Source of the DNA: Apostichopus japonicus
Taxonomy: Eukaryota; Echinodermata; Holothuroidea; Aspidochirotida; Stichopodidae
Length of the DNA: 64,000 nt
NCBI RefSeq assembly: GCF_037975245.1
Contig: NC_092577.1
Span: 18,044,398-18,108,397, forward strand
Reading direction: 5' to 3'
Positions 47,242-59,991 of this stretch are shown piece by piece; positions within the stretch are counted from its first letter, which is position 1, and each line of letters opens with the position of its first letter. A program made the translations under genes and the position numbers. The notes below the pieces were generated by a model. It was given only the letters and a program-made list of their open reading frames with translations. It was not told the origin of the DNA and made no database searches.

Positions 47242-50200
47242 GTCAGTTTAAAATTTATTATTTTGCTCAAATTTGAACAACATTGGGTTCATTTTCTGCC
47301 ACTGCTGATTCGTTTCCTATGAGTTTGAGAGCTCAACCAGGGCGGGCGTGATGTTAGAAAGCCCACTGAAATGGACTCTAGGGTCACCTTGATCCAGCGC
47401 AGTAGTTAAACAACATTGTTTTTATCTCAGTTGCAAGCGATCTTCTTATTCTCCACAAAAGGAGTCATAGCTAGTCTTATTTGAACCCAATTAGGCTATG
47501 CCTGTTTAATTTATACCGAGGAATGGCTGGGATCTGATCTGGACCATCTGCAGGTAGCCTGTGCCCTCCCTGTGCTATTCTGTAGAAGGCCTTATGTAGA
47601 CAGTAACAACTTCTAAAACGTTCCTCGCAACCAATGACACAAGGAACAGTCATTGCAGTCTCTAAGTTTAATCTAAAGCTAATTCAACAACTGTCAATTG
47701 GAAGCAAACTACTCAATCTCTGTAAGACATGACAGATTACTGACAGCACAATACTGAGGTAAATTTTACTGAGCATGTTGAGACATACCCAAGATATTGC
47801 ATTACAAACGGAATGTCCCCATAATGGGGGAAAAAGAAAATATACTTGTCACAGCATTTTCTGGAAAAAGAAGGCATCCAAGGAATTAAAGCAGACTCCC
47901 TGAATGAGGGCAATTATTGGGTAAAAAAAAATATTCATGTCTTCATTGTCATCTTCGTTATGATTTTCGTCGTCAACATTAATAGAATACTGTACCTAAG
48001 TATCAATCTTTCCTGAATGTTTATATTGAGTAAGAAAGCCAATTATGGCTGGTAGAGTCAGTTGTGCCATGTAATCCATAATTAATCAGAAGTCGGTGAT
48101 CAGCTGTACTGTACATCGGCTAGGGATGGTGGTGTAAATTGTGCAAACTGTTCTGTCAATTCAGAGGAATGTATGTGTTCTCAATATACTGTAGGAAACA
48201 CTCCCTGTTTAATTTCCCATAGGAGCAGTACTCTATGACTCACAGACCAGAGTGAGCAGTTCATGCTAGCCATGATACATGTCTGTCTGTTCTCTTGAGA
48301 ATTGCTGTATTGCCTGCATAAAACTATGTCACATAATTTGTGTAACGGTCCCAGTTGATCTGTGCCCATGAACAGCTTTGTTAGGGATCTACTACCCCTT
48401 GCAGAGGTTATCTTGTAAATTCCTCAAACACAAGGTCTTTAAACTGTTGATGATTCAGATCTTGTATGAAATAGCTTAAAAAGACAAACAGAATAGTGAA
48501 GAAACTACCATGATAGCATTCTCTGCTAAGGAGATATCACACTTTGAAGATTTCACAATTTCTTTGCAAATGACTGGTGTAGAAAGACTAACTGTGAGGG
48601 TGTGATGTCACATCCTCACTTCCTTAACATGTGTCAATATATTTCATTAAAGAATAATTATATCTCAAACACTTCCCTTGACACATATGGGTCAGATCCA
48701 AAACCTGTCAACCTCAGGGCTAAAATTTAGATGATCATAGTTATCAATTTTGATAGTTTTGTCCAAAAGAAGAACAATTTAAGCTTGCTTGGCCAAAAAA
48801 TTAAATTTGTATGTTTCTTTGTTAACGAGTACTGCTTAATTATATCAACAATGCACTTAAACCAGCGTTATGGACGGAAACAGCAATTTGTGCCACTGAA
48901 CTGCAAGGAATGATGGAATTCACAGGAATCTGCACCTGAATAATTGTTTATGGTACTGATCTCTCCAAAATAGTTTTTGGAAAAATTAAGTAGGGCATCC
49001 CTAATTAAGATTCTAATCGAGAAGAAAATCATTAATTCCGTCCGTAACGCTACCTGATGTCATTAATCTCCTGGCAAGTTTAAAGTTCACTTCAGTGATA
49101 AAATTTGCATGTAATCTTCTGAAGGTTATCAATGCCATTAAGGATGAAGTGAAAAATTACCAGATTCTTGCATATTGATAAGCTGGGGTTCAATGAAACA
49201 TCTGTGTTATGGATGGAATTAGGAAAACGTTATGGACGGAATGTGAATGTTATGGATGGAAATTACTTTCTTTGGAAAAACTATGCAGAATGTTTTCATT
49301 AAGTTAAATCAAAGACATCAAATGTGAATGAATGGTATTTTGGATGGAAAACCTTTTTTTACATGTACATTACAGTATTTTTCTACGCTTTCAGGTGATG
49401 TTTTCCCTAATTTAAAAAAAAAAAAATTAATTTCGGTAAAAATCACAAACTTTGAGGATTTTTTATTTCAAATAAGGCAAAACACCCTCCTGAAATTTTT
49501 TGTACAAACAGGGTGGTACTATATCTCTTCCAGAAAAAATTATCCGATTTTTTCAACATTACGCATTTTGAGTTATTGGCCGTCAAAGACGACCTCTTTT
49601 GTACATCGGAGCAGCTTAACAACTTCTTAAATTATTATTCAGAACAGCAAGAACCCTGAAATTTGTTTAGGGGTAAGAACTTTATACTTATAGTTTAAGT
49701 ATAAAACCCTGACAGCTCTAACATGGTTACTTTGGTAAAAAATTGGCATAAAAACTCCTACCTCATGCTGAATCGCAGCATGAAATAGCAACTTTAGAGT
49801 TGCACAACTTGCAAATATATCATAGGAAAGCATTGTAATCGTTATTTTGTAATGTTTGTACCAGACATAATAACCTCTGAAAGAATCAAGTACCCTGAAG
49901 CAATGGTTTAGGAGGAATTCATCACTAAAAATAGCACATTTTTTAGTGATCCTATCTATGGGATAGACTCTATAGGCATCTGTAATAGAAAGGTGGTAGA
50001 ATGGTTAATTGCTGAGAAATGAGACCTCAAAAGTCAAGAAAATGCCATGGTGGCGACAAATTGCGGAATTTCAAAGTGTGATAAATCGGCCAATTGGAAA
50101 GCAATGCAACTGAAATTTTCAGAATATGCTTATTTCATGATGGTCCAATCATACCAAAAATTTGAGAATTTTTTGGAGAGGGTGCAGCAACAGCCATTCT

Positions 50201-53200
50201 TGATTTGACACGGAATGACCCTTATAAATCCAAGTTGTCATCCTTATGCAACGTGGTTTTTGTGTATGAAGGAGACTGGTGGTTGGAAAAGGTGGACCAA
50301 ATATCAGTTGACAGTAATGATGTCTATGTCTCCTTCCTACACCCTAAGGGCCCTACCAATACTTTCTTCTGGCCATCACCTGAGACAAATATCCCACTAG
50401 GAATGATCATGGGGAAACTAGAACAGCCTGTCCTCCAAATTTCAAGTAGCAAAGTGGGAATTGCAACAAAGGTGGTTGAATATATTAGGGACAAGTTTCA
50501 AAGAGATTGTGAGCCGTGATGGTGACGAAAAATTTTGACAAATATGAATCGATGTATTTTGTTGAGATTGAAAAGTCTATTTCAAATTTTCATGACTGTT
50601 CAACCATACAGGCCTCCCATGTCCACAGTTTTATTTGCATGTGTTGTTTTCTTTCATACAAGCTTTGCAGACTGGTGAAACTTTGATTGCATTGGCATTG
50701 TTTGAAGGAGGTGAAGCCACAAAAGTGAAAAAAACAAATGGGAAAAGTACTGACAGCCTCTGCTTATAGTGCTGAAAGCCACCTGATGAGTACCTTCAGC
50801 AAGAGTGAAACTTTTCATGTGCTGTAGCAATTCATTTCAGGCTAATTCAATACTTTCCGTCCATAACATTCCGTCCATAACAATTCCTATTTCAGGACTA
50901 GCTCTTTCCCTTCTTATAATAAATTCAATTTTATTTCATATTATTACACATATTGGCCATAAGTATTAACTTATAACACACACTTCACAATTCAAGAGTT
51001 GATCCTAAATCAGGACAAAACCTTCCGTCCATGACGTTGTACATTCCGTCCATAACACAGAATTTTGGTTTGGGGTAGTGGGTTAATAGAGGTACATTGA
51101 AGATTATGAGTGGGAGTATGATAAAGCTAAGGTACCAGGCCTGTGATGAAAAGTACCTGATACTTTGAAATCCTGAACACTTCACAGAGTTTTGACCCAC
51201 TATGAAGGTTGGTGGAGATCGATCATTTTTCTGATTCCGTCCATAACGAACACCTAATTTGCATATTCAGACTAATATTGCACTACCCAATTAATTTTTT
51301 TCCGTTATATCAGGTACAGGTACAGGTACAGGTATCCCAACTTAGATCAATCATGCATACCTTACCAAATACTAACTCTCACACTATTTTTGATGGGATT
51401 TTATCTCTGTGAATTCCGTCCATAACATTGGCAGAGGTTTTGGATCTGACCCATATGAGATCTCCTGACGTATCTTTTGGTTGTAGGTCATAAAATCTTA
51501 CAAAATATTTTAATAAAATAACAAAGACTTTTCAGGAATGTGAGGATATGACGTCACAGCTAGTCTGATTTCAGCAGTTTCTACACAATCAGATAGAACT
51601 TGAAATTTGAATATCTCCTAAACGGAAAAACATATTTGAATAATTTCTTCACTGTTGGGTTTCTTTTATTGTCCTCTTTCATATAAGAAACATTTTTGAC
51701 ACCTGAACTATTCCTTTAATTGTGTTTGCTCTGTGGTGCTCTACATTAATTATTTGAAGCAAGTCTAGCAGCAGTGTGTCAAGTTTTTTTTCCATTAAAC
51801 CTACATCTCCCATCATTACGTTATAACGAAGTGTACAGTACTTTGACTTCAACCTTCTTTCACTTAAATTCATTGGCAACATAATGTGCTACATCAGCAT
51901 ATTCTTAGGCCAGTCTGGATTTTGTATGGATTACACTGTTTACCAAAATTTGTAACCTACACTTGCAGCAGTGATTCAATGCTTGCCACGCATGGCAATT
52001 GCCATCAGCTACCATGATGTTTATGAGCCAAATGTTGGTAAGCTGAGTTGACCAAATCTGTCTTATTAATCTGACGATTAAAAATAGTTGAGAAGGTTGA
52101 AAGACAAACATGAAGAAATGTTCCAGGAATGTTCAATATCTCTAGGCCACTACCATCACTAGATTAAATTTAGCTTCTGACTTGATCATACTTTATTGGA
52201 TTGTTTGTAATTGTTTAAATGACACTAGACACACCGTTTTTTTTTATGTATTTGTTTTTTATATATCTCATTAGAACTGGAATTACAACAAAAAAACAAA
52301 GCAGGTCAGAAGAAAATTTGGCAGCCGCAGCAAAGTACCTTCACTAAAACCCAGGAAAAAGAGTGCCTATAGCTGCTTCATGGCAGAGTATATTTCAGAA
52401 CATGGTGGGTACAGTAGATATGAAGTTCATTATATTTGAGCAGTCAAGAAAATCCAACCTTGTTTCTGATGCAAGCCACAAGTCTTTTAATTTTATTGTT
52501 AGAAGAATTGAGCAAACATCCAGCTTTACTATTGGCTTTCTTTGTGGTGGTTTTGAAGGAGGTGGCTTGAGTCACCCCCCCCCCCTTCTATCCTTCCCAC
52601 AATCACTTTCCTTGTTTAGCTGTGACAAAGATTGTTAGCATGCATGCCATGACATTTCAAAGAAAAACAAATTAGAAAAATGTGATACTAGTACTGATCA
52701 TAATGGTGGTACTAAACCCAGGTGTTTGCTCTTTCTGACTGGGGTGGGAGTCTAAAATCCAACACAGGACTCACAAAATGTGGGGTGACATGTTGGTTAC
52801 TAAAAACATAAAAAAGAGAAAGTGGTGAGCTTTTATGATTTCTTTACCATAAGTCAGCTCATACACAGCTCAACATGGCAATGTTCACCTTTATGCAACC
52901 AAGGTAAGGATATCATGTCTGTCTGACTTAAGTCTATCTGTCTGTCAGCCTGGCTCTGTGTCCAAATTTGGAAAGATTCTTCTATTCACACAGTGTCCAA
53001 TGTAACTGAATAAAATTTGATGAAGTTGGATGATTTGTATCTGTGTTGTTCATGAGCTTGTGATCAAGGTCATGTATGGCTTACGATGTGACATAGATAT
53101 GCCTGGGATATTCAAGAATTTGAATTGGAGCCTTCTTCTAGAGATTATTAACATGTGTTCATTATATTAAGTTTGCAATGCCTGATCAAGATTCATAGTG

Positions 53201-56200
53201 TTCTCTAGTCCCGATTGTGTATGAGAATTTAATTACTTGAGGCCTAATCACAAGTCGTGTACTGATTCCAGTCAGCTTGTGTTCAAAATAACGTTCTTCT
53301 ATGTAAGCATGCATGGTTTGTGGGATATGGGACATGGGTTTGTCTCCTGCACAGGTACAAATGTGTACAATAGATCTGCATGCAAGTAGTCAAGTAATAC
53401 TGTGTAATGTTGTCTGGAGTGGTCTATATATGCTACACTCCGTACATTCATTGCATGAAACAAGTTCTCTGTCTGAATTCCAAGTAATTAACCACTTTTA
53501 GGGATGCAGCTATCTGGATAAAATACTGACATTGAGCTGCCTTTTATCATAATTGCCTAAATGAGTTAATCTTCAATTTTTCTTTGTTTTGCAGCAACAT
53601 CACCTGAAAACCAGGCTACAACCCTTAACAAAGCCAATGAAGCATGGAAGAAAGTAAAAGGTACACCAGAAGTAAGCAAATACAAGGAGCAAGCAGATAA
53701 CAAAAATAGGATGGATGCCGAAGGTGCTACAATCAGGCAGGAGCATAAGAAGGTCATGGCCAGGCACATTTTGACTGAAATCAAGAAAATGGTAAAAAAC
53801 TGAAATAGCAGTAACCAAAGGCTATCATTTGTAGTGAGAGTGTTTATAAACACAATTTCATGGTATGTCAATTACATACTGCAGAAATTTCAGTGGAAGA
53901 CTGATGACTATAACAATCTGTATAATTAGAGCTGCATATTGTTTCACTCCCATCTGTAGGTATGACATTGCAGGTGTTATCATGGCTGCTAATTAAATAG
54001 TCTTTCACTTATGTTTTTACTCCAATGACTATGCCAAATAATGTTTCTCTATATTTCATTACCGATGAAAATACTCTAGTACAACATTCCCAAGTACTTG
54101 ACACTTGACATAAGAATTAAGACGCAAACTCTAACCAATTTCCCCCATATGATAGAACATGCATGGAACCGCTACGTACCTCCACATTTTTTACTATAGC
54201 AAATAAAAGTGGAAATATTAGTGTTATCATAGTGTGCTCTGTACTGAAGAACAGCAAAGTCATCTTTCAAAGTATGAAACAAAAAACAACAATCACAATC
54301 AAATTTACCACAAAAGTCATAACCAGTGAATCAGATTGACTCTGTGATGTTGCATGTTAACTCCAGTTACTGTATTCTGTCATAGAGGTCACAAGCATGT
54401 CTGCTATGATATCGTTGACTCAAATAACTAGCAATTCAATAATTTACCTCAATATTGCAATGAATTATCATTGGGGTATTGTGCTGGAAAACAAAAAGAT
54501 ATTCCATCTTGTTTTTGCACGTCTGTGTGTGTGTGCGTGTGTGAGATTGTTGAGGGTGCTTTAATGTTTGTTCCTATTACTGGGAGTAATATAATCGTTC
54601 TTCATTTCTTTCCAGTGTTTTCAACTTGAAGAATTGGACTATGAAGCAATGTTCGTTGCCATAGATACAGAGCAAAATCTCCATAGTTCAGGAACTACTG
54701 AAGGACAAAAGTTTTTAGATAAAGAGGTAGAACTCTTACGAAAATTTGGACTGAGTGTTATAGGTATGCAAAACAATTTCATTGTTGAGTTATTATTCAT
54801 TGCAGTTATTTATTAGTCAAGCGGCATAGAGACTTTAAATGCCTGGAAGTCAGATTGCTTTGACTTCATCCCAAAGTAGTAAGTAGAGCAATTACATGAA
54901 TGGGTTTTCCAGTAGAAGTCAAATCTATCAGGTGGTGTAATGCACAGTAGCACAAGTGGCGCGAGTTCCTGCTTGCAGGATCATCTAATATACATACATA
55001 TATATTTATATATATATATACATACAATTATCCCACAAAAATCAACTGCATATGAGGAAATATTTAAAGGTCATACATTCATTTTGAAGGTAGATCAAAC
55101 TTGTGATTGTTTTTTCTTTCTGTTTCATTCAATAGGGGGTAATGCTGATGGTCCTGTTAAAGAAGCAACCCGTGCAACACTACGTACCAGCGTGCAGGAG
55201 CTCTTTAACGAAAAATACTGTAAGTGAAACTGACTAAATCACATTCATCGATTGCATCTTGGGAGAGAAATATTACTATTGTCTTGTTGTCACTTATAAC
55301 TCATTAGCAATCAACAGGAATTTTTTTGATATGATAAAGTCAAATTCCATTCTTAAACTGCTGAGTGAAGTACGAACAACTGGAAAATCAGTCAATCAGT
55401 TTCCCAATTGTTGACAGCGCTACTTACATTAGCTGCCTAATATTGATTGTTCATTATTATGAGCTGCAGACATTAAAATGCAATATTGCAATTTTTCGGC
55501 TCATAGTAAAGTATTTACTACACAAACAATACTGTGGTTTCCGTTTAGTTGGAAAAGAAAGCAATTTAAAGAAATTTGATGTTAAAGTTACCAGATTCTC
55601 ACTGACCAGAAATGTGATGCGAACAAGCTAATGAACGTACAGGTCACTGTGTGTCGTCATTCTGCAGAGTGTACCCCATAGGCAAAACAATAACAATGGA
55701 CTTTCTTTTTACTTCTCTTAAGAAAGTGAGCCATTTATTAACTTCATTCTTGCAATAAACATGCAGCTACAGGAGAAAGAAATGGTTGTTAGAATTGTTC
55801 ACACATAGCTACTTAAACTGATTTTGGTTGGCAGTTCTTCAATTACAAGTAAATTATGGTTACAAACCTGCATCAACGACTGATCATATTTTGTAAGATT
55901 CGTTGTCATTATAGGCCACGTTACATAGTGTGCGGTATGATATTGAGGCCTTACCGGAATTCCGATTCTTACCTTGTGAAAATATCAACATTTCAGGTAT
56001 TTCTTAATTTTTGTTGCAATTAATCGTGTTTTGCAGTTAGTTTCGGTCAGTGGATACAGTTGAATCCAAGAAATACAAAGCTCTGCGGGGTATATGTCTC
56101 AGTCTTGCTGACATAAAGTATAATGCTTTCAGCAAGTCACAACTGCACAAAAGCAGATACACAAGCAATTGGAACACCACAGAAAAACAAAATGCCTGAT

Positions 56201-59200
56201 GGATTCCTTGTTACACATTTTAAGAGTTTGAAAAGTGAAAAATGCATGAACTTTTACCGTCTCAGGAAAATATATACATTAGGTAGTCGGTAGTCGAGCA
56301 CAATTGGCATGGATAATTTCAAATGGTATAGCAAACATGCCAAATATTCAAAGCATACTTCCAGCCAACCAATAAGGATGACTATCTCTATTAACAGAAG
56401 ACCCAAAAATGGAACTAATCAGTATCGATCTAGTATAGCCCATCATTCTTCCTAAGGTAAATAAAAAAAGCTTAACTCTTCGCTGGTTGAATAAGTCATA
56501 TTTTCTGTCATCCTCGTTGTCTATAACCCGTCCTTATAAACCTGGATTTACCTAGATATGACTAAGTGACGTGAAAATAACTGTCAGCCTGGCATATGAA
56601 AGATATTGCTTATACCACCCAAAGACTGAAATGTGACGGTAATTAAGGGTCAAAAAAATTGACGTACAAAAGGTAACAATTTTGAGTTTAGAAGTAAACA
56701 TCTAGCATAACGCCAATTCGTCCCAAGGAAACTATTCGGAACAATGTATCCTCTGTCCCAGTCATCGTTTCTGAAGTGTGCTGAACATATTTTTGCCGGC
56801 ATACGGTGGGAAACCTGGGAGCGAGAAAGTCATTGCGAGTTCTCCTTACAAAATAAATCCAAGCCTGCAGCGTTTGTCGTCGGTTTGATGACTGGGAAAC
56901 ATAAAGAAACTAAATCTTCGGTTCCAAAAAGTGTATTGGCAACATCCTACTACAAAAATCATTGGCATTTTGATACTAACAGTTTATATTTGACAGAGTG
57001 TCGTACAGGCATAGTACCGTACTGAAGTGAATAGCTGGATCGACGGTTTTCCTCACACAACTCCACACATCTACGTCAGGGTGAACTACAGTCACTTGTG
57101 CGCTTAGGAATGTTTGTGAAAATAGGAATTATTTTGTCCAAAAGTGCTAGGTTTTACTGAGTCCCACAATAACATAATGCAATTTGTGATAATGGAAGTG
57201 AAAAGATGTAACATAAATTTGAACGGATTAGAGGATGTAGAAAAACCACCACATATTCAATTTAAAGGAATTAAAATGTTTTCAACTTAAGGAAACTTGC
57301 AAAGCTTTAATGTTGGGAAGGTTTCCAGTGAATAGAACAGTTCTTGTGTGTTAATATTACACTGTTAGCTGGATTGAGGCATGAACTCGAGTTTATCATG
57401 TAAACTAGTAAACTATGTTACTAGCTATCTGATTTAAGGCACATTGCTATCCCTGCAACATTTTAAGGACACATGTTTGGTTTATATGATCATAGATGCA
57501 GGTACGGGCAGAAGAGCAATGAGCTACAAGCAGCTTGCTATGGGGAATATTGTGGTTGATGGTCTGCCACCTGGTATTACCTGCAAACGACCGTCTGCGT
57601 ATGGAGTCGATGATCTGCAAGCAATATTACGCAGCAAAAATAGTATTACCATCTGTAAGTTTGTTGTTTTATTTTTGTCTTACTAGTAAAGCACAAGGCC
57701 AACAAGTGTTACCTTTCAGTGAGCAGATATCCTTTTGCTTTCTACAGTCATTTACAGTCATCAATTGTTATAAAGCTAAGCAGGACAATTGGAACACTTA
57801 CAAACATGATATGAGAGTAGGGGAGGGGGGGGGGTGAGTGGACATAGGGGCTGGGTGTTTTTGCTGCAGAACTTCATTGAAATTGTCACATGATACATGC
57901 TGGTAGGTACACACATACCAGCTTAAAGGGAAATAATCACAATGAAATATATTCACTGAAATGGAGAAGGGAGGGGTCTGTCCATAATATAGATAGTGGT
58001 ATGTTATATTTACACCACTACATAAAAATTTTGACCTGGGTTTAGGGTACTTGCTGTTTTTTCGTCCTGTAATGGTGTTCATGACTGTACACATTTATAT
58101 TGTCCATATATTGTTGTATATACTTATAGTGTGTGTAAGTTCTCATGAGAACATATTGTAACCAATCAAATTTATTTCACTTTCATTGCTTTTCCTCACA
58201 AGGTTCTTCCAGCAATGCAACTATTACTCCAGTGGCCAATTGCTCATCAGCAAATCAACATGGTACGTACAAAACTTATATCGAACTTAAAAGTTTGCTG
58301 ATATAACATACTTTTTAAAAATATCTTTTGTTCGATTTTACAGCACAAGTCATTTAACTTCCTGTTCAAAATCTAAACCTTTTGGTTTAAGCTAGTTTAC
58401 CATTTGTTAAATTGTAGTTCTGCAGTTTTGTAGTGACCATGATCAGAATATTAATATGTCGGCAGCAGAATTGCACATATCAAAGCTTAAAACAAACACA
58501 AATATAATCAATTTTATATAATGTGCTTGCTCACTGTGTTTGTTCCCTTTCCTCTGTAATTTCTGTTTGCAGTGTCTGTGAGTGATGAGAGTCAAATGTT
58601 AGACCTGCAGGATCAAGATCAAGGCTCTAGTCATGATGAAGCTGTTCAGCCATCGTACGACCAAGAGGGTTAGTGGTTTGGCTGTCATGTTCTACTTCAT
58701 TTCTATCTTTATTGCAGTGGTTAGAACATTCTTTGCTTATGCATACAACAAGCATTGCATTTCATCATTTTTGGTTTTGATGATAATTGTAACCTTTTTA
58801 GTCGTGATGCATGCATGTGTATGTGTTGTGAAGTAAAGCTTGTAAACAGGATATCTCACAAAGAGAAGCGTGGACATATCATGTGAATGTCAGATTTAAT
58901 AAGTGACATGCAAGGTGATATATTACAGGGTATTTATTTGTATCTATTATCTCCACTTACTGGAGTGACAAAGATTTTGTAGTATCTTAGGGGAGTATTT
59001 GTCACCATGACACTCAGACAAACCCTTGTTAGTACTCAGTGTGCCAGTGAGCATTCCTATCCTAAAAAGTGACAAATGTCATGTCCAGTGCATGATGTAA
59101 TTCCCAATGTGATTGTTTCTTATTAAAACTAATGAGTCTGAGATAAACATCCATGACAGAAATGAATTACATTAAAGTCATTAACTTGTAGCTTCTGTCC

Positions 59201-59770
59201 TTCATAAATGTGAATGTTACCATTACTTCCTGTCATTACATTGTGCTGAAGTAGGAAATTGTTTATTCTTTTTATCCCTCTCATCATCTCATTTCATTGG
59301 AAGTTACGAAGATTGTAACATCCCGATGCATGAGTTTGCACTTCTAATGGAACTATGTATCATCTTCATAATCTCCATAGAACCTGCAGTCATTCTGCTG
59401 GACATATTTGAAGATGATTCTGTTGCTTTTAACAGATTTCTCAACATGCTTACATATTTTGCACATTGTGGGTTCCTGCTTCTAGGGCATAGGCCTACTA
59501 ATTTGAACATAGTTTTCAAGCTGGAGTAGCAACTTCCTGATTAATCATTCACCACTATTATTGTTAAATGATTAAGTTTTCCATGCTATTAAAAGTATTT
59601 TTTTTGTTTCAGCTGATTTCTTCCCGGTGGAGAAAGTCCTTAAGAAGAGGCAGAAGAAGGGAGAAACTCAGTATCTGGTCAAGTGGCACGGGTACTCTTC
59701 CAAATATAATCAATGGGTAGATGCAGGGAGCATCTCAAAGGAAGCCCTGGATCTGTATAAAGGCATTTAA
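47103..59770 (+). CDS. Split gene: homeodomain-like, HMG-box-like and chromodomain protein (5' end missing)
   Basis: Nine exons with agreeing phases at GT-AG junctions give at least 388 residues. Exons a-b encode a homeodomain-like segment whose third helix reads [17 protein letters not shown] across the junction, keeping the W-x-x-N signature. Exons b-c encode an HMG-box-like segment ([16 protein letters not shown], then [20 protein letters not shown]). Exons d-h are unrecognised, with a block [20 protein letters not shown]. Exon i is a chromodomain ending the protein. All three domains bind DNA or histone tails, so a nuclear chromatin-binding role is likely. No frameshift or stop is seen. 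Upstream coding sequence is required because exon a starts mid-codon. It lies 5.8 kb downstream of the KDZ gene on the same strand. Confidence 0.8.
48439..51719. mobile_element. TTAA-flanked DNA transposon remnant (Kolobok-like) with long inverted ends
   Basis: TTAA lies at both edges (48439-48442 and 51716-51719). The edges are inverted relative to each other over about 270 bases, decayed outside but with a perfect 23-base block at 48684-48706 and 51435-51457. The right end on the minus strand begins TTAAAGGAATAGTTCAGGTG, a form I associate with TTAA-targeting Kolobok-type elements. Inside, TTCCGTCCATAAC and close variants occur about twelve times, mostly pointing inward-out in mirror fashion on the two sides. 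It lies in the intron between exons a and b of the chromodomain gene. Confidence 0.65.
50205..50519 (+). pseudogene. Transposon-encoded protein fragment with an SH3-like C-terminal segment
   Basis: 104-codon frame inside the TTAA element. It reads [20 protein letters not shown], then [19 protein letters not shown], a pattern I recognise from the C-terminal parts of uncharacterised animal transposon-derived proteins. It has no catalytic motif and no upstream partner, so the element appears to have lost its transposase. Confidence 0.5.
51720..52274. other. Intron of the chromodomain gene, nothing recognised
   Basis: AT-rich DNA between the TTAA element and exon b. Confidence 0.4.
52275..52404 (+). 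CDS. Exon b: end of homeodomain-like helix and start of HMG box
   Basis: Acceptor CTCATTAG, phase 0 in, donor GTGGGT, phase 1 out. Begins [20 protein letters not shown], which completes helix 3, then a basic linker [20 protein letters not shown]. Another open frame over this stretch has no such pattern. Confidence 0.75.
53595..53791 (+). CDS. Exon c: rest of HMG-box-like domain
   Basis: Acceptor TTTTGCAG, phase 1 in, donor GTAAAA, phase 0 out. Encodes [20 protein letters not shown] followed by [12 protein letters not shown], fitting helices 2 and 3 of an HMG box, then a charged helix [16 protein letters not shown]. Confidence 0.8.
54616..54763 (+). CDS. Exon d, unrecognised
   Basis: Acceptor TTTCCAG, phase 0 in, donor GTATGC, phase 1 out. 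Encodes [20 protein letters not shown] and [18 protein letters not shown]. No domain recognised. Confidence 0.75.
54950..55025. repeat. Hairpin plus TA-rich microsatellite
   Basis: GAGTTCCTGCTTGCAGGATC with a TCCTGC/GCAGGA stem is followed by an (ATAC/TATA)n run. It is the inverted counterpart of 41965-42000, where CCTCCTGCAAGCAGGAAC follows a (TATG)n run. Probably two ends or copies of one repeat family. Confidence 0.55.
55136..55219 (+). CDS. Exon e, unrecognised
   Basis: Acceptor TTCAATAG, phase 1 in and out, donor GTAAGT. Encodes [20 protein letters not shown] and ELFNEKY, a likely helix. Confidence 0.75.
55220..57501. other. Intron e-f of the chromodomain gene
   Basis: Contains a 93-codon frame at 56744-57025 from ATG with no recognised motif and no spliced partner. 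Otherwise AT-rich and unrecognised. Confidence 0.35.
57502..57654 (+). CDS. Exon f, GLPPGI-KRPSAYG block
   Basis: Acceptor TAGATGCAG, phase 1 in and out, donor GTAAGT. Encodes [20 protein letters not shown], then [20 protein letters not shown]. The block looks conserved in kind and I have the impression of similar blocks in uncharacterised invertebrate proteins, without a name. Confidence 0.75.
58203..58262 (+). CDS. Exon g, Ser/Asn-rich linker
   Basis: Acceptor CTCACAAG, phase 1 in and out, donor GTACGT. Encodes [19 protein letters not shown], low complexity. Confidence 0.6.
58573..58668 (+). CDS. Exon h, acidic linker
   Basis: Acceptor TTTGCAG, phase 1 in and out, donor GTTAGT. Encodes [20 protein letters not shown] and [10 protein letters not shown], an acidic flexible linker before the chromodomain. 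Confidence 0.65.
59613..59770 (+). CDS. Exon i: C-terminal chromodomain and stop
   Basis: Acceptor TTTTTGTTTCAG, phase 1 in, stop TAA at 59768-59770. Encodes [31 protein letters not shown] and [12 protein letters not shown]. The aromatic, V-E-K, W-x-G-Y and W positions match the chromodomain that reads methylated histone tails. The domain is at the very C-terminus. Confidence 0.85.
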
Positions 59771-59991
59771 GGATTTCCACTTATATCTCCTTAATTTTTT
59801 ATTTAAAATAGCATAATTGTTTAAGTAGTAGCTTGCCAAGTGTTTGGTTGTATGTTGAGTGTAATTAAGATGTTTTAGTAGAGTAAATGCCAGGCTACGG
59901 CATGACGTTGTCATGTTTCCTTGTTTAGGTATATGAGTTCTTTTAAGCAATCAAGTAGAACACAGTCGACGTAGAGTATTAACAAATAACA

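Noticed and set aside
56744-57025. 93-codon frame in an intron of the chromodomain gene
   Set aside because: No recognised motif, no repeat context and no splice link; random frames of this size are expected.
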